From: VRUE01 sp963788975
Lineage (GTDB): Bacteria; Actinomycetota; Thermoleophilia; Solirubrobacterales; 70-9
Assembly: GCA_963788975.1 (NCBI GenBank)
Contig: CAWBIJ010000004.1
Location: 992,001-1,056,000, forward strand
Length of the DNA stretch: 64,000 nucleotides
Direction of reading: 5' to 3'
Shown here: positions 55,879 to 64,000 of the stretch, in pieces
How positions within the stretch are numbered: position 1 is the first letter of the stretch
Layout: every line of letters begins with the position of its first letter
Notes under the pieces: model-generated
Seen by the model: the letters and a program-made list of their open reading frames with translations, nothing else
Told to the model about the DNA's origin: nothing
Databases searched by the model: none
Made by a program: the position numbers and the translations under genes

Positions 55879-57021
55879 TCAGTCCTCGTCGAACTCGTGC
55901 TCGTGGCCCTGGCCGGTCCGCGGCTTGGATCCAAACCCCTGCTGCATGCCGCCCGTGCTCGCGCCGGGCGGCGGCCCCCCCGGCTGGGGATCGCCGGCAC
56001 GGCCGCGCTGCTTCGGCCGGTCGCGGTCGCGGCTGGGCTGGACGCGCTTCGGCTCGCCGTGCTGCTTGGGGAAGTGCGGCGGCCAGGGCGCGTCGCCGAG
56101 ACCCTCCTCCTCGTCACGGCGGGCGAGCTCCAGCAGGGAGTCGAGCGAGCCGGGGCGCTCGTCGATGTCGGCGGCGGGGTCGCCCAGCTCACGCAGCCGG
56201 TCGGGCACGGTGTCGAGGCGCAGCTCCGCCGGCTCGGCGTCCGGCACCTCCTCCCAGCGCAAGGCGCAGGAGACGCGCGCGTCCGGCGTCGGGCGCACCG
56301 ACCAGCAGGAGGCGACGGTGCGGTCGCGGGCGTTCTGGTTGTAGTCGACGAAGACGCCGTGGCGCTCCTCCTTCCACCACTTCGTCGTCGCCAGCTCGGG
56401 AGCGCGGCGCTCGACCTCGCGCGCCATCGCCAGCGCCGCGCGGCGCACCTCGAGGAAGTCCCAGCGCGGCTCGACCCGCAGGTTGACGTGGATGCCCTTC
56501 GAGCCCGAGGTCTTCGGGTAGCCGCGCAGCCCGTGCTCCTCGAGCACCTCGCGCACGACCATCGCCGTGCGCCGCACCGCGTCCCACTCGATCCCGTCGG
56601 TGGGGTCGAGGTCGACCCGCAGCTCGTCGGGATGGTCGAGGTCGGCACGGCGTGCCGGCCAGGGGTTGAAGTCGATCACCCCGAGGTTGACCGCCCAGGC
56701 GAGGTGGGCGGCGTCCTCGGCGACCAGCTCCTCGGCGGTGCGCCCCGAAGGGAAGGCGACGGTCGCCGTCTGCAGCCACTCGGGGATTTTCCGCGGCACC
56801 CGCTTCTGCCAGATCGGGTCCTCCATAATCCCGTTGACGAAGCGCTTCATCACCGTCGGCCGCTCGCGCAGGTGGACCAGGGCCGCGTCGGCGACCGCCA
56901 GGTAGTACTCGACGATGTCGAGCTTGGTCCAGCCCGACTTGGGGAAGTAGACCTTTGCGGGGTTGGAGAGCCGGACCTCGCGGCCGGCGACCTCGAGCAT
57001 CGTGTACTCGCCCTTGGCCAT
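55879..57021 (-). CDS. LigD-type polymerase/primase domain protein
   Basis: 380 residues. LEVAGREVRLSNPAKVYFPK and WTKLDIVEYY open the LigD-Pol family. RVDLDPTDGI (D137, D139) supplies metal-binding aspartates, and GYPKTSGSKGIHVNLRVEPR the nucleotide-binding loop. The last 90 residues are low-complexity (QPSRDRDRPKQRGRAGDPQP, then GHEHEFDED). There is no ligase or phosphoesterase domain, so it is a stand-alone polymerase of end-joining type. It is 3 bp after the ZIP gene, in the MocR-ZIP-LigD transcript. Confidence 0.92.
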   Translation of the reverse strand: MAKGEYTMLEVAGREVRLSNPAKVYFPKSGWTKLDIVEYYLAVADAALVHLRERPTVMKRFVNGIMEDPIWQKRVPRKIPEWLQTATVAFPSGRTAEELVAEDAAHLAWAVNLGVIDFNPWPARRADLDHPDELRVDLDPTDGIEWDAVRRTAMVVREVLEEHGLRGYPKTSGSKGIHVNLRVEPRWDFLEVRRAALAMAREVERRAPELATTKWWKEERHGVFVDYNQNARDRTVASCWSVRPTPDARVSCALRWEEVPDAEPAELRLDTVPDRLRELGDPAADIDERPGSLDSLLELARRDEEEGLGDAPWPPHFPKQHGEPKRVQPSRDRDRPKQRGRAGDPQPGGPPPGASTGGMQQGFGSKPRTGQGHEHEFDED

Positions 57022-57024
57022 CTG

Positions 57025-57753
57025 CTACTCGAGACTAGAGAGCGCCATCGCCACCGCAAAACCGAGGGTGGTGACCAGCCCGGCGACACGGCCGGACTCC
57101 CTCGTCGCCTCGGGGATCATCGAGTCGATCAGCATCACCAGCAGGGCCCCGGCGGCGAAGCCGTCGATGGTCGCCCGCAACTCGCCGGAGGTGACGTCGG
57201 CGATCGCGAAGCCGGCGGCGCTGGCGAGCGTGCAGATCGCGGCGACCGCGCACCAGAGTCCGAGTACCCGCCCGCGGGATCGCCCGGAGGCGCGCATCGC
57301 GCTGGCCGAGCCGATCGCCTCCGGCAGGTTGGAGACAAAGATCGCGACGAGCAGCCCGAGGCCGACACCATCGCCGGCCGCCAGCCCGATCCCGAGGACA
57401 AGCTGCTCGGGGATGCCGTCGAGGAAGGCGCCGAGTGCGAGGGCGTTGCCTGGATCGGACCCACCGGCGCGGCCGCTGCGGCCGCGGCCGGCGGAGAAGC
57501 GCTTGGCGATCCACCCGTCGAGGCCGAAGTAGACGAGGGCTCCCGCCCCGAGGCCGAGCGCGGTGGCGCCGAGGCTGCCGACCTCGATCCCCTCCCCGGC
57601 CAGCTCGAAGCTGACGGCGCTGATCAACGCGCCGGCGCCGAAGGCGAGCACAAGGCCCACCTGCCGGGGCGACCAGGGCCGGACGAAGGCGAGCAGGGCG
57701 CCGAGCGCGAGGGACGAAGCCGCCAGTGCTCCCCAGGCGAGCGCCTCGGGCAC
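57025..57753 (-). CDS. ZIP-family metal transporter
   Basis: 242 residues with about seven to eight membrane segments. LGAFLDGIPEQLVLGIGLAA and VSNLPEAIGSASAMRASGRS correspond to the transport site of ZIP proteins (P-E-Q and N-L-P-E motifs replacing His-rich ones). ALISAVSFELAGEGIEVGS is the helix 2 region. It is probably divalent-metal import or export. A gap of 1 bp follows the MocR gene and of 3 bp precedes the LigD polymerase. Confidence 0.87.
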   Translation of the reverse strand: MPEALAWGALAASSLALGALLAFVRPWSPRQVGLVLAFGAGALISAVSFELAGEGIEVGSLGATALGLGAGALVYFGLDGWIAKRFSAGRGRSGRAGGSDPGNALALGAFLDGIPEQLVLGIGLAAGDGVGLGLLVAIFVSNLPEAIGSASAMRASGRSRGRVLGLWCAVAAICTLASAAGFAIADVTSGELRATIDGFAAGALLVMLIDSMIPEATRESGRVAGLVTTLGFAVAMALSSLE

Positions 57754-57754
57754 C

Positions 57755-59167
57755 TCAGCCCCCCACCGTTTCGGTGAACGCTTCAGCGAGCAGGCGGACG
57801 CCCTGCTCGATCGCCGGCTCGGAGAGGTTGCCGAAGCCGAGCACGAGAGCGGGCGGGCCGGCGGCGGCGAAGCGGTGCAGCGAGAGGCCCTCCAGACCGA
57901 TGCCCCGCGTCTCGGCGGCGGCGAGCAGACCCGGCTCGTCGGTCCCCGCGGGCAGCTCGACCAGCTCGTAGAGGCCGGCGGCGCCCGTGCCCGGGCGGCC
58001 CTGGGGCAGCCAGCGGCTAAGCGCCCCGATCAGCGCCTCGCGGCGCCGCTGGTAGCGCAAGCGCATCCGCCGCACATGCCGGTCCAGCTCGCCGCGAGCG
58101 ATGAAGTCGTGCAGGGCGAGCTGGCCGATCGCCTCCGAGCCGCCGTCCTCGATCGCCTTGACAGAGATCAGCGGCCAGGCCAGCCAGGAGGGCATCAAGA
58201 ACCAGGCTAGGCGCATACCCGGCGCCAGCCGCTTGCTCGCCGAGCCGATGTAGGCAACGCGCTCCGGTGCCAGGCCCTGCAGCGCCCCCACCCCCGCCCG
58301 GTCATAGCGATACTCGGCGTCGTAGTCGTCCTCGACGATCAGCCGCTCCCCCTGCTCCGCCCACTCGATCAGCGCCGCCCGCCGCCTGCTGCTGAGCACG
58401 CAGCCGGTCGGGAACTGGTGCGCGGGGGTGACGACGACCGCGCTCGCCTCACTCGCTTCGAGCGCGTCGACCCGCAGCCCCTCGGCGTCGACCGGGACGG
58501 GTGCCACCTCGAGGCCCGCCTGCTCGACGATCAGCCGGTGCGTGTGCCAGCCGGGGTCCTCCAGCGCCACCCGTTCGACGCCTTGGGCCTGCAGCCAACG
58601 GCAGATCAGCGAGAGGCCCTGAGTGAAGCCGGTGCAGATCATCGTCTGCTCGGGATCCGCCGCCGCGCCGCGCACCCGCCCCAGGTACCCGGCGAGCGCT
58701 TCGCGCAGCTGCGGCACGCCGCGCGGGTCGGGATACCCGACCGCATCGACGGGAGCCTGGCGCCAGGCCGCGCGCAGGGAGCGCAGCCAGCTGGCGCGAG
58801 GGAACCCCGCCAGGTCGGGGACGCCAGGGTGGAAGTCGTAGGCGAAGCTAGGCAACAGGGAGCGGGCCGGCAGCCGCGGCTCCGAGGTTCGCACGGACCG
58901 CGCCACCCGCACCGGCGCCCCCTGTCGCGTCAGCAGGTAGCCCTCGGCGGTGAGCTGACCGTAAGCCTCGGTGACGACGCCCCGCGAGACCCCCAGCTCC
59001 GCCGCCAGGACCCGGGTCGAGGGCAGCCGCGCGCCAGCGTCGAGGCGGCCGTCCCGGATGCCCTCCCGAATCGAGCGCTCGATCTGCTCGTGAAGAGGCA
59101 GGTCGCCGTCGCGATCTATCTCCACCAACAGCAGGTCCAGGCCAACTGGTCCTCTTGATTGGGGCAT
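57755..59167 (-). CDS. MocR/PdxR-type GntR-aminotransferase regulator
   Basis: 470 residues. The N-terminal GntR winged helix is DLPLHEQIERSIREGIRDGR-LDAGARLPSTRVLAAELGVS. It is followed by an aminotransferase class I domain with the PLP lysine in IGSASKRLAPGMRL, and AVVVTPAHQFPTGCVLSSRR. Such regulators sense PLP or amino compounds and often control vitamin B6 genes. It is divergent from the FAD oxidase at 59236 and first in an operon with ZIP and LigD genes. Confidence 0.92.
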   Translation of the reverse strand: MPQSRGPVGLDLLLVEIDRDGDLPLHEQIERSIREGIRDGRLDAGARLPSTRVLAAELGVSRGVVTEAYGQLTAEGYLLTRQGAPVRVARSVRTSEPRLPARSLLPSFAYDFHPGVPDLAGFPRASWLRSLRAAWRQAPVDAVGYPDPRGVPQLREALAGYLGRVRGAAADPEQTMICTGFTQGLSLICRWLQAQGVERVALEDPGWHTHRLIVEQAGLEVAPVPVDAEGLRVDALEASEASAVVVTPAHQFPTGCVLSSRRRAALIEWAEQGERLIVEDDYDAEYRYDRAGVGALQGLAPERVAYIGSASKRLAPGMRLAWFLMPSWLAWPLISVKAIEDGGSEAIGQLALHDFIARGELDRHVRRMRLRYQRRREALIGALSRWLPQGRPGTGAAGLYELVELPAGTDEPGLLAAAETRGIGLEGLSLHRFAAAGPPALVLGFGNLSEPAIEQGVRLLAEAFTETVGG

Positions 59168-59235
59168 TACTGGAACTGTATATCGATCCAGTGGCTCCCT
59201 AAGATTCGTCCTCCCCCAGCATGAGGAGGATCGCC

Positions 59236-60402
59236 ATGGATCGGATCACGGTTGTAGGAGGCGGGCTCGCGGGCCTCACCGCAGCGATCGCCTGCGCCGA
59301 AGGCGAGGCAGAGGTGCGCCTGCTCGAGGCGCACGACGCCCTCGGCGGGCGGGCGCGCAGCACCGGTGGTCCATATAAGGCAAACCTCGGTCCGCACGTC
59401 ATCTACAAGGACGGTCCGCTCTGGACATGGCTGCAGGAGCGCGACCTCCTTCCTCCCTACGCCGGCGTGCCGCTGGCGCCGATCCGCTTCCGCTGGCAGG
59501 GGACGGTGCGGCGCACGCCGCCACTGGGAACGATCCCCTCGACGCTGCGGCTGCGTGGCCGCGAGGCACCGGTCGACCGGGACTTCCGCGGCTGGGCTAC
59601 CGACCTCACCAACAAGCGCACCGCCGAGATGCTCTCCGCCGCCGCCGGCGTCTACACCTTCCACCACGACCCGGGCGAGCTCTCGGCGGCCTTCATCTGG
59701 GAGCGCACCGTGCGAGCCCTGCTCACCGCCCGCCCGACCGCCCGGTACCTGATCGGCGGCTGGCGCGCGCTGGTCGACTCGCTCGAGGCCCGCGCCCGCA
59801 AGCTGGGGGTGCGGATCGAGACAGGCCACCCGGTCGAGGCGCTGCCGGAGCCGCCGGTGATCGTCGCCACCGAGCTTGACCAGGCCCGCGAGCTGCTCGG
59901 CGACGACTCACTGCGCTGGCTCAGCGGCAACACCGTCTGCATCGACCTCGGCCTGCGCCACCGTCGCGGCGACCCGTTCATCGTCTCCGACCTCGACGAG
60001 GCCGGCTGGCTGGAGCGCTACTCGGCCGCAGACTCCTCGCTGGCGCCCGAGGGCGAGGAGCTGGTCCAGGCGCAGATGCCGATCCGCCCCGGGGAGAGTT
60101 CCGAGCAGGCCGCACTGCGCCTCGAGCGCCTGCTCGACCTCTCGCTGCCGGACTGGCGCGAGCGGGAGACCTGGCGCCGGCGCCAGGTGATGGACGGCCG
60201 CAGCGGCGCGCTCGACCGTCCCGGGCAGAGCTGGCGCGACCGGCCGGCGATCGACCGCGGCGACGGCGTCTTCCTCGCCGGCGACATGGTCGCCGCCCCC
60301 GGTCTGCTCTCCGAGGTCTCCTGGGCCAGCGCGGTCGAGGCGAGCGAGCTGGCCCTGGCCGCCGTCGCTTCGAGACGTCCAGCGCTGCGACGGGTCGCCT
60401 AG
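59236..60402 (+). CDS. FAD-dependent amine-oxidase/phytoene-desaturase-like protein
   Basis: 388 residues from ATG 59236, with AGGAGG upstream; ATG 59221 is less likely. It has the dinucleotide loop ITVVGGGLAGLTAAIACAEG and LLEAHDALGGRARSTGG, then GVFLAGDMVAAPGLLSEVSW near the end. Substrate unknown. The stop TAG (60400-60402) is part of the CTAG target duplicated by the IS481-like element, so the insertion left the protein intact. Confidence 0.88.
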   Translation: MDRITVVGGGLAGLTAAIACAEGEAEVRLLEAHDALGGRARSTGGPYKANLGPHVIYKDGPLWTWLQERDLLPPYAGVPLAPIRFRWQGTVRRTPPLGTIPSTLRLRGREAPVDRDFRGWATDLTNKRTAEMLSAAAGVYTFHHDPGELSAAFIWERTVRALLTARPTARYLIGGWRALVDSLEARARKLGVRIETGHPVEALPEPPVIVATELDQARELLGDDSLRWLSGNTVCIDLGLRHRRGDPFIVSDLDEAGWLERYSAADSSLAPEGEELVQAQMPIRPGESSEQAALRLERLLDLSLPDWRERETWRRRQVMDGRSGALDRPGQSWRDRPAIDRGDGVFLAGDMVAAPGLLSEVSWASAVEASELALAAVASRRPALRRVA

Positions 60403-61315
60403 CTGTAGTTCCTAGCCAGGTTGTTCCCGAGCAGCTCATCAAGTCGAGTTGCCGGCGGGCGATGGCCGAGGGAGCCGTGCTTTCTGCGGTAGTTGTAGCG
60501 CTCGAGCTGCCGTAGAGGCGTCCGTAGGCCCACTCGCGCAGCATCGTCTGGATGAAGCGCTCGGCCTTGCCATTGGTGCGGGGCCGGTAGGGCTGGGTGC
60601 GGAGGTGGCGGATGCCGAGCTCCCGGCAGGCCCGGGCATGGACGGTGGAGCGATAGGGAGAGCCGTTGTCGGTCATCACCCGCTCCACCTTCACCCCGCG
60701 CTCGGCAAGCCAGGCGACGGCACGCCGCAGGAAGCTGACGGCGGTCTCGCCCCGCTCGTCAGGCAGCACCTCCACGTAGGCGAGGCGGGTGGCATCGTCG
60801 ACGCAGACGTGGCAGCACTCCCAGCCGTAGCCGCCGCTGGTGTGGCGCTTGCCCACCATTCGCTTGCCTGCCACCCCGAAGCGACCAAGCTTCTTGACGT
60901 CGATGTGGATCAGCTCGCCCGGCCGCGAGCGCTCGTAGCGGTTGGGCGGCTCCGGTGGATCGAGGCGGCTGCGCTTGCCGAGGCCGATCCGCTTCAGCCA
61001 GGCCGAGACGGTCGAAAGCGCCAGGCCGAGGATCTCGGCGATCTCGGCCGCTGTCATCCGCAGCCGCCGCAGAGCTGCGATCGCCTCGACCACCGAGTCC
61101 GGGGTCCGGTGCGGGATGCGCTTCGGTGCCGAGGAGCGATCCAGAAGGCCGGCCTCGCCCTCTGCTCGCCAGCGGCCCAGCCACTTGCGGGCTGAGCGCT
61201 CGCTGATGGCGGCGGCCTCGGCCGCAGCCATCAGCGACCAGCCCTCCTCTTCGATCCGGCGGACCAAGAGCCTGCGGCTATTCGGGCAGGTGCGGGCGTT
61301 AGCGTGAAGTCTCAT
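60399..61315 (-). pseudogene. IS481 transposase, frameshifted and internally deleted
   Basis: From ATG 61315. Two N-terminal HTH parts (LVRRIEEEGWSLMAAAEAAA, SARKWLGRWRAEGEAGLLDR) and the DDE core follow: HIDVKKLGRFGV, VMTDNGSPYRST, RTQPYRPRTNGKAERFIQTM. After WAYGRLYGSS the frame breaks. The true C-terminus ERYNYRRKHGSLGHRPPATR-LDELLGNNLARNYS is found in another frame, and the segment normally linking them (about 15-20 residues) is missing. The stop TAG lies in the CTAG target duplicate, as known for IS481 elements. This copy is unlikely to transpose itself. Confidence 0.82.
60403..60426 (+). repeat. IS481 left terminal inverted repeat
   Basis: CTGTAGTTCCTA...GTTGTTC; pairs with 61376-61399 with three mismatches at positions 13, 15 and 17. 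Confidence 0.8.
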
Positions 61316-61375
61316 CCGGTGTCCTCCTTGTTGCTGGGTGGCTTCGACACCCCCAGCCTTCAAGGAGGCCCGGAT

Positions 61376-61399
61376 GAACAACGTTGTTAGGAACTACAG
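61376..61399 (-). repeat. IS481 right terminal inverted repeat
   Basis: Reverse complement begins CTGTAGTTCCTAAC and ends GTTGTTC. Directly followed by the CTAG duplicate at 61400-61403. Confidence 0.8.
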
Positions 61400-61403
61400 C
61401 TAG

Positions 61404-61940
61404 CTAGGGCTGGGCCGCGGCAGCAGCAGCCGCGAGCTCCTCGATCAGCTCGAGCTGCTTGCGGTGATAGGCGATGCCGGTGACCAGGGTGCGCTCGCTC
61501 GAGTCCCAGCCCTCCGCCTCGCGCACCTCGTCGAGGTATCCCTGCAGCTCGGCGACCTTCGCCTGATGCCACTCGACGCGCGCCTGCACCAGCGGCTGGG
61601 GGTCGGCGCCGGCAAAGATCTTGAGGACGAACTCGTCGCGGATCTGGGGCGGCGCGGCGCTCGGCTCGTTCGCCCACTCGCGCAGCGCCTCGCGTCCCTC
61701 CTCGGTGAGCGAGTAAACCTTGCGCCGGCGGCCGGCGGGCTCCTGGCTCACGGAGAGGCAGCCGGCGGCGGCGAGGCGCGCGGGCTCCTCGTAAGCGGTC
61801 GTATGCGGCACAGGCCAGAAGTTCTCGATCGTCATGTCCATCGCCTGCTTGATGTCGTAGGAGGTGGCCTCGCCGAGCTGGTCGAGCAGCGCCAGCAGCG
61901 CGTAGGAGGTGGAGCTCAGCCGGATTGACTTGCTTTTCAT
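61404..61940 (-). CDS. PadR-family transcriptional regulator
   Basis: 178 residues from ATG 61940. The winged helix is SSTSYALLALLDQLGEATSY-DIKQAMDMTIENFWPVPHTT-AYEEPARLAAAGCL with wing RRRKVYSLTEEGREALREW. The C-terminal Vir-type helical domain follows. It is divergent from the FAD monooxygenase at 61967, with only 26 bp between starts, so it probably represses that gene and itself. Its stop abuts the IS481 right CTAG. Confidence 0.9.
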   Translation of the reverse strand: MKSKSIRLSSTSYALLALLDQLGEATSYDIKQAMDMTIENFWPVPHTTAYEEPARLAAAGCLSVSQEPAGRRRKVYSLTEEGREALREWANEPSAAPPQIRDEFVLKIFAGADPQPLVQARVEWHQAKVAELQGYLDEVREAEGWDSSERTLVTGIAYHRKQLELIEELAAAAAAAQP

Positions 61941-61960
61941 GATTCGTAACGTATAGTACG
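61930..61960. promoter_or_regulatory. Divergent PadR/monooxygenase promoter and dyad
   Basis: TTGCTT (61930-61935) and TATAGT (61952-61957), 16 bp apart, with ATG 61967 nine bases on, suggests a leaderless plus-strand transcript. CGTA-TAG-TACG at 61950-61960 overlaps the -10 and is a candidate PadR site. Confidence 0.45.
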
Positions 61961-61966
61961 GGATGT

Positions 61967-63247
61967 ATGGTGAAGGATCGCTACGACGCGGTGGTCGTCG
62001 GCGCCAGCCTCGCAGGTTGCGCCACCGCGATTCAGCTCGGCCGCGCAGGCGCGACCGTCGCCCTGGTCGAGAAGAGCCCCGACCCACAGGCCTTCAAGCG
62101 GATCTGCGGGCATTTCATCCAGGCCTCGGCGGCGCCGACCCTCGAACGCCTTGACCTACTCGAGCCGATCCTCGCCGCCGGCGGGATCCGCTCGCGGATC
62201 GCCGCCTGGACGCGCTGGGGCTGGATCGACCCGCCGCCCAAGCGGGCTGGCTACGCGGTCAACCTGCGTCGCGAGCGGCTCGACCCGCTCGTGCGCGAGG
62301 TTGCAGCGGCGACCCCGGGAGTCGAGCTGATGCTCGGCCACCCGGTGCAGGAGCTGCTGCGCGAGGACGGCGCGGTCACGGGCGTCGCCGTCGAAGACCG
62401 GGAAGGCCGGCGCAGCGAGCTTCGTGCGCGCCTCGTCGTCGGCGCCGACGGTCGCGGCTCGGCGACCGCGGAGCTCGGCGGTCTCACCGGGAAGACCCTT
62501 CCCCACGAGCGTTTCGTCTACGCCGCCTATTTCGAGGGCAGGCCCGACCCGCCCGACAGCGCACTCTGGTTCCTCGACCCGGACGTGGCGGCCTCCTTCC
62601 CCACCGACGACGGCCTCACCCTTTACGCGGTCGTGCTCGCCAAGAATCGCTTGCCGGAGTTCAAGCGCGATCCGGGAGCCGCCCTCACCTCCTTCCTCGC
62701 CGGCCTGCCCGACGCGCCGCCGGTTCGCTCGTCCCGCATCGTCGGCCCAGTGCTGGGCAAGATCGAGATGCCCAACCGGATCCGCGGCCCGGTCGCGCCG
62801 GGACTGGCGCTGGTCGGCGACGCCGCGCTGGCGAGCGATCCGCTCTTCGGCATCGGCTGCGGTTGGGCTTTCCAGTCAGCCGAGTGGCTTGCCGACAGCG
62901 TCTCCCCCGCCCTACAGGGTGTCGAGCCGCTCGAACGCGGCCTCAACCGCTACCGACGCCGCCACCGGCGCGAGCTGCGCGGTCATGCCTTCTTCATCCA
63001 CGACTACGCGACCGGCCGTCGCCTCAACCCCGCCGAGCGTCTCCTCTTCTCCGCCGCCGCCCGCGACCCGAAGCTAGCGCTGACCTTCGACGAATTCGGA
63101 ACCCGGCAGATCAAGCCGGCGAAGATGCTCGTGAAGGCCGTCCCTCGCACGCTCGCCGTCAGCCTGCGCCACGCATTGGGTCGAAGGCGACAGCGGCAAG
63201 ATCAAGGGACTCCCCCAATTTTCGACGACGCTGCTTCCGCTAGTTAG
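61967..63247 (+). CDS. FAD-dependent monooxygenase/geranylgeranyl-reductase-like
   Basis: 426 residues from ATG 61967. The FAD loop is DAVVVGASLAGCATAIQLGR-AGATVALVEKSPDPQ, the mid motif VVGADGRGSATAELGGLTGK, and the second FAD motif GLALVGDAALASDPLFGIGC. The fold is of p-hydroxybenzoate hydroxylase/geranylgeranyl reductase type. A role as polyketide or lipid oxidase/reductase is possible. It is divergently controlled by PadR, which often responds to phenolics. Its end overlaps the minus-strand membrane protein gene by a few bases. Confidence 0.9.
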   Translation: MVKDRYDAVVVGASLAGCATAIQLGRAGATVALVEKSPDPQAFKRICGHFIQASAAPTLERLDLLEPILAAGGIRSRIAAWTRWGWIDPPPKRAGYAVNLRRERLDPLVREVAAATPGVELMLGHPVQELLREDGAVTGVAVEDREGRRSELRARLVVGADGRGSATAELGGLTGKTLPHERFVYAAYFEGRPDPPDSALWFLDPDVAASFPTDDGLTLYAVVLAKNRLPEFKRDPGAALTSFLAGLPDAPPVRSSRIVGPVLGKIEMPNRIRGPVAPGLALVGDAALASDPLFGIGCGWAFQSAEWLADSVSPALQGVEPLERGLNRYRRRHRRELRGHAFFIHDYATGRRLNPAERLLFSAAARDPKLALTFDEFGTRQIKPAKMLVKAVPRTLAVSLRHALGRRRQRQDQGTPPIFDDAASAS

Positions 63248-63561
63248 CACTGATCCGGAAGAGGATCAGCAGCGCCGGCATAGCGCCAAAGATTGCGACC
63301 ACCGCGTCGGCCGGGGCGCCAAGCTCGCGGACGGCCTTCGCAAGGCGCAGCATCGCCTTGGCGAGCGTGGCAATGATCGCAATCAAAAGCACGATCGGGA
63401 TGTAGTCGAGCGCTTCCCAGGCACTGCGGTCGACGCTGAAAAGGCTGAGCCAATCGTCGGATCTCTCGACTCCGAACCAGTCGAAGAACATGAGCACGAA
63501 GAGCAGGATCGCCAAACCCCGCAATCTTCTTCTCGCCGTGGCTGATCCTGTCTAGGTCCAT
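63240..63561 (-). CDS. Small membrane protein with a single-base frameshift
   Basis: From ATG 63561 (MDLDRISHGEKKIAG), with AAAGGA upstream. The downstream part LAILLFVLMFFDWFGVERSD, then YIPIVLLIAIIATLAKAMLR and AVVAIFGAMPALLILFRISA is in the next frame. Removing one G from the GGGG run near 63521-63525 joins them into one protein of about 106 residues with three membrane segments. The start-to-HGEK opening followed by a membrane helix is common in small actinobacterial membrane proteins. Function unknown. Confidence 0.65.
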
Positions 63562-64000
63562 CTGCCATGTCCTTTCTTGGCACTGAACAGCTGAATGCAG
63601 CAACGGTTACACCAAGGTTTCGGTCAGGTCTATTACAACCAGCCAACACGAGCCCAATGGAAGGCCCCTTTCCCGCTGTGTCATCGATAGACCGTACGCG
63701 CCTCCACTATCTCTTACGGCAGGTTTGTTTGTTGAACTTGACTGGGCGCTTCAAACTTAATGACTCGACGAAAGTCTGAGTCCAATATCAGCACCGGGTT
63801 ACGGTGCTTCTTCCGGATTGTTCGCGCCACCATCTTCATCGATTATCGAGGGCCCACGGGAGGCCAGACTCGGTGTCGAGAATAGCTCCCGTCATAGAGA
63901 ACCAAGCCGCGAATAGGACGCTTGAGTGTAACTACTCGTCGGAATCTAACGCCAACGTCGACGCAAGTAGGTCCTGGTTCTCCTAGACGCACTGAGCCCA
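63562..64000. other. Gene-free, AT-richer right end
   Basis: No convincing gene is seen in this 440-bp stretch. GC falls to roughly half. One dyad is present (AGCACCG-GGTTA-CGGTGCT, 63790-63808), a possible terminator for a gene to the right or left. The reading frames are short and without coding character. It may be a degenerate insertion or the start of another acquired segment. Confidence 0.5.

Larger units (their letters stand above)
60403..61399 (-). mobile_element. IS481-family insertion sequence (997 bp)
   Basis: Bounded by 24-bp inverted repeats with three mismatches (60403-60426 and 61376-61399) that start CTGTAGTTCC. It is flanked by CTAG on both sides (60399-60402 and 61400-61403). 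CTAG is the target core reported for IS481. It carries one transposase gene in which the C-terminal part is broken. The insertion lies between two convergent genes whose stop codons abut, so neither is damaged. Confidence 0.85.

Noticed and set aside
55897..57777. 626-codon plus-strand open frame opposite LigD/ZIP genes
   Set aside because: It spans two well-identified minus-strand genes and has repetitive Gly/Arg/Asp content.
1..64000. Intact tRNA, rRNA, prophage or CRISPR array
   Set aside because: None found by reading; only tRNA-like fragments (3511-3556, 5629-5649) and one insertion sequence were seen.

Overview
The window is about 68% GC by eye and reads as an actinobacterial chromosome. 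The closest fit is probably the Thermoleophilia (Solirubrobacterales type). This is inferred from F420-dependent enzymes, a LexA-type SOS box in front of an imuB/dnaE2 mutasome, a UdgX-type uracil-DNA glycosylase, a bacterial topoisomerase IB, an ECF42-type sigma factor beside a DGPF (YCII) protein, many small stress proteins and several apparently leaderless promoters. Two stretches differ in composition. The left end (1 to about 3.5 kb) is clearly AT-richer and carries a restriction-modification operon that looks acquired. The last 440 bases also fall in GC.

Layout. 1-3.6 kb: partial specificity gene and a nuclease-methylase fusion gene (BcgI-like RM), dyads, and a tRNA-like 3' fragment that may mark an island edge. 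3.6-16.3 kb: TetR regulator with a divergent secreted PASTA protein, a berberine-bridge-type oxidase, a DUF11/RTX-like secreted protein, HD, MORN-like and M23 proteins, a DGPF protein plus an ECF sigma-GNAT fusion, a broken DUF2442/DUF4160/DUF998 cluster, and a GCS2 ligase. 16.3-24.3 kb: MmpL transporter divergent from a frameshifted AAA-LuxR regulator, then DUF5996, GNAT, cupin and CBS genes. 24.4-33.5 kb: lipoprotein arylsulfotransferase, DEAD-box helicase, transporters, TetR with a divergent F420-type reductase, and an ADH-LLM oxidoreductase-DUF4235-GlsB operon. 33.6-42.8 kb: flavodoxin, then sulfotransferase-udgX-topoisomerase IB, small genes, and the SOS-controlled imuB-DUF6504-dnaE2 operon. 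42.8-46.9 kb: small membrane proteins and a three-gene cassette (degenerate transposase-fold protein, TPR protein, membrane protein) that is the best candidate here for something undescribed. 46.9-55.9 kb: ferritin-like and SDR-ferritin fusion genes, a cluster of small stress proteins, DUF2855, a DHFR-like gene, TetR/cupin and PfpI. 55.9-64 kb: MocR regulator, ZIP transporter and LigD polymerase in one operon, an FAD amine-oxidase-like gene, an IS481-family insertion sitting exactly between two convergent stop codons, a PadR regulator with a divergent FAD monooxygenase, and a frameshifted membrane protein.

Themes. DNA repair is over-represented (UdgX, Topo IB, ImuB/DnaE2, LigD polymerase). 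Two genes (DEAD-box helicase and ECF sigma factor) seem to start at AUC, each 8 nt after a good Shine-Dalgarno. Four genes carry single-base frameshifts, each in a homopolymer run of 3-4 bases. These may be assembly errors rather than biology and should be checked first.
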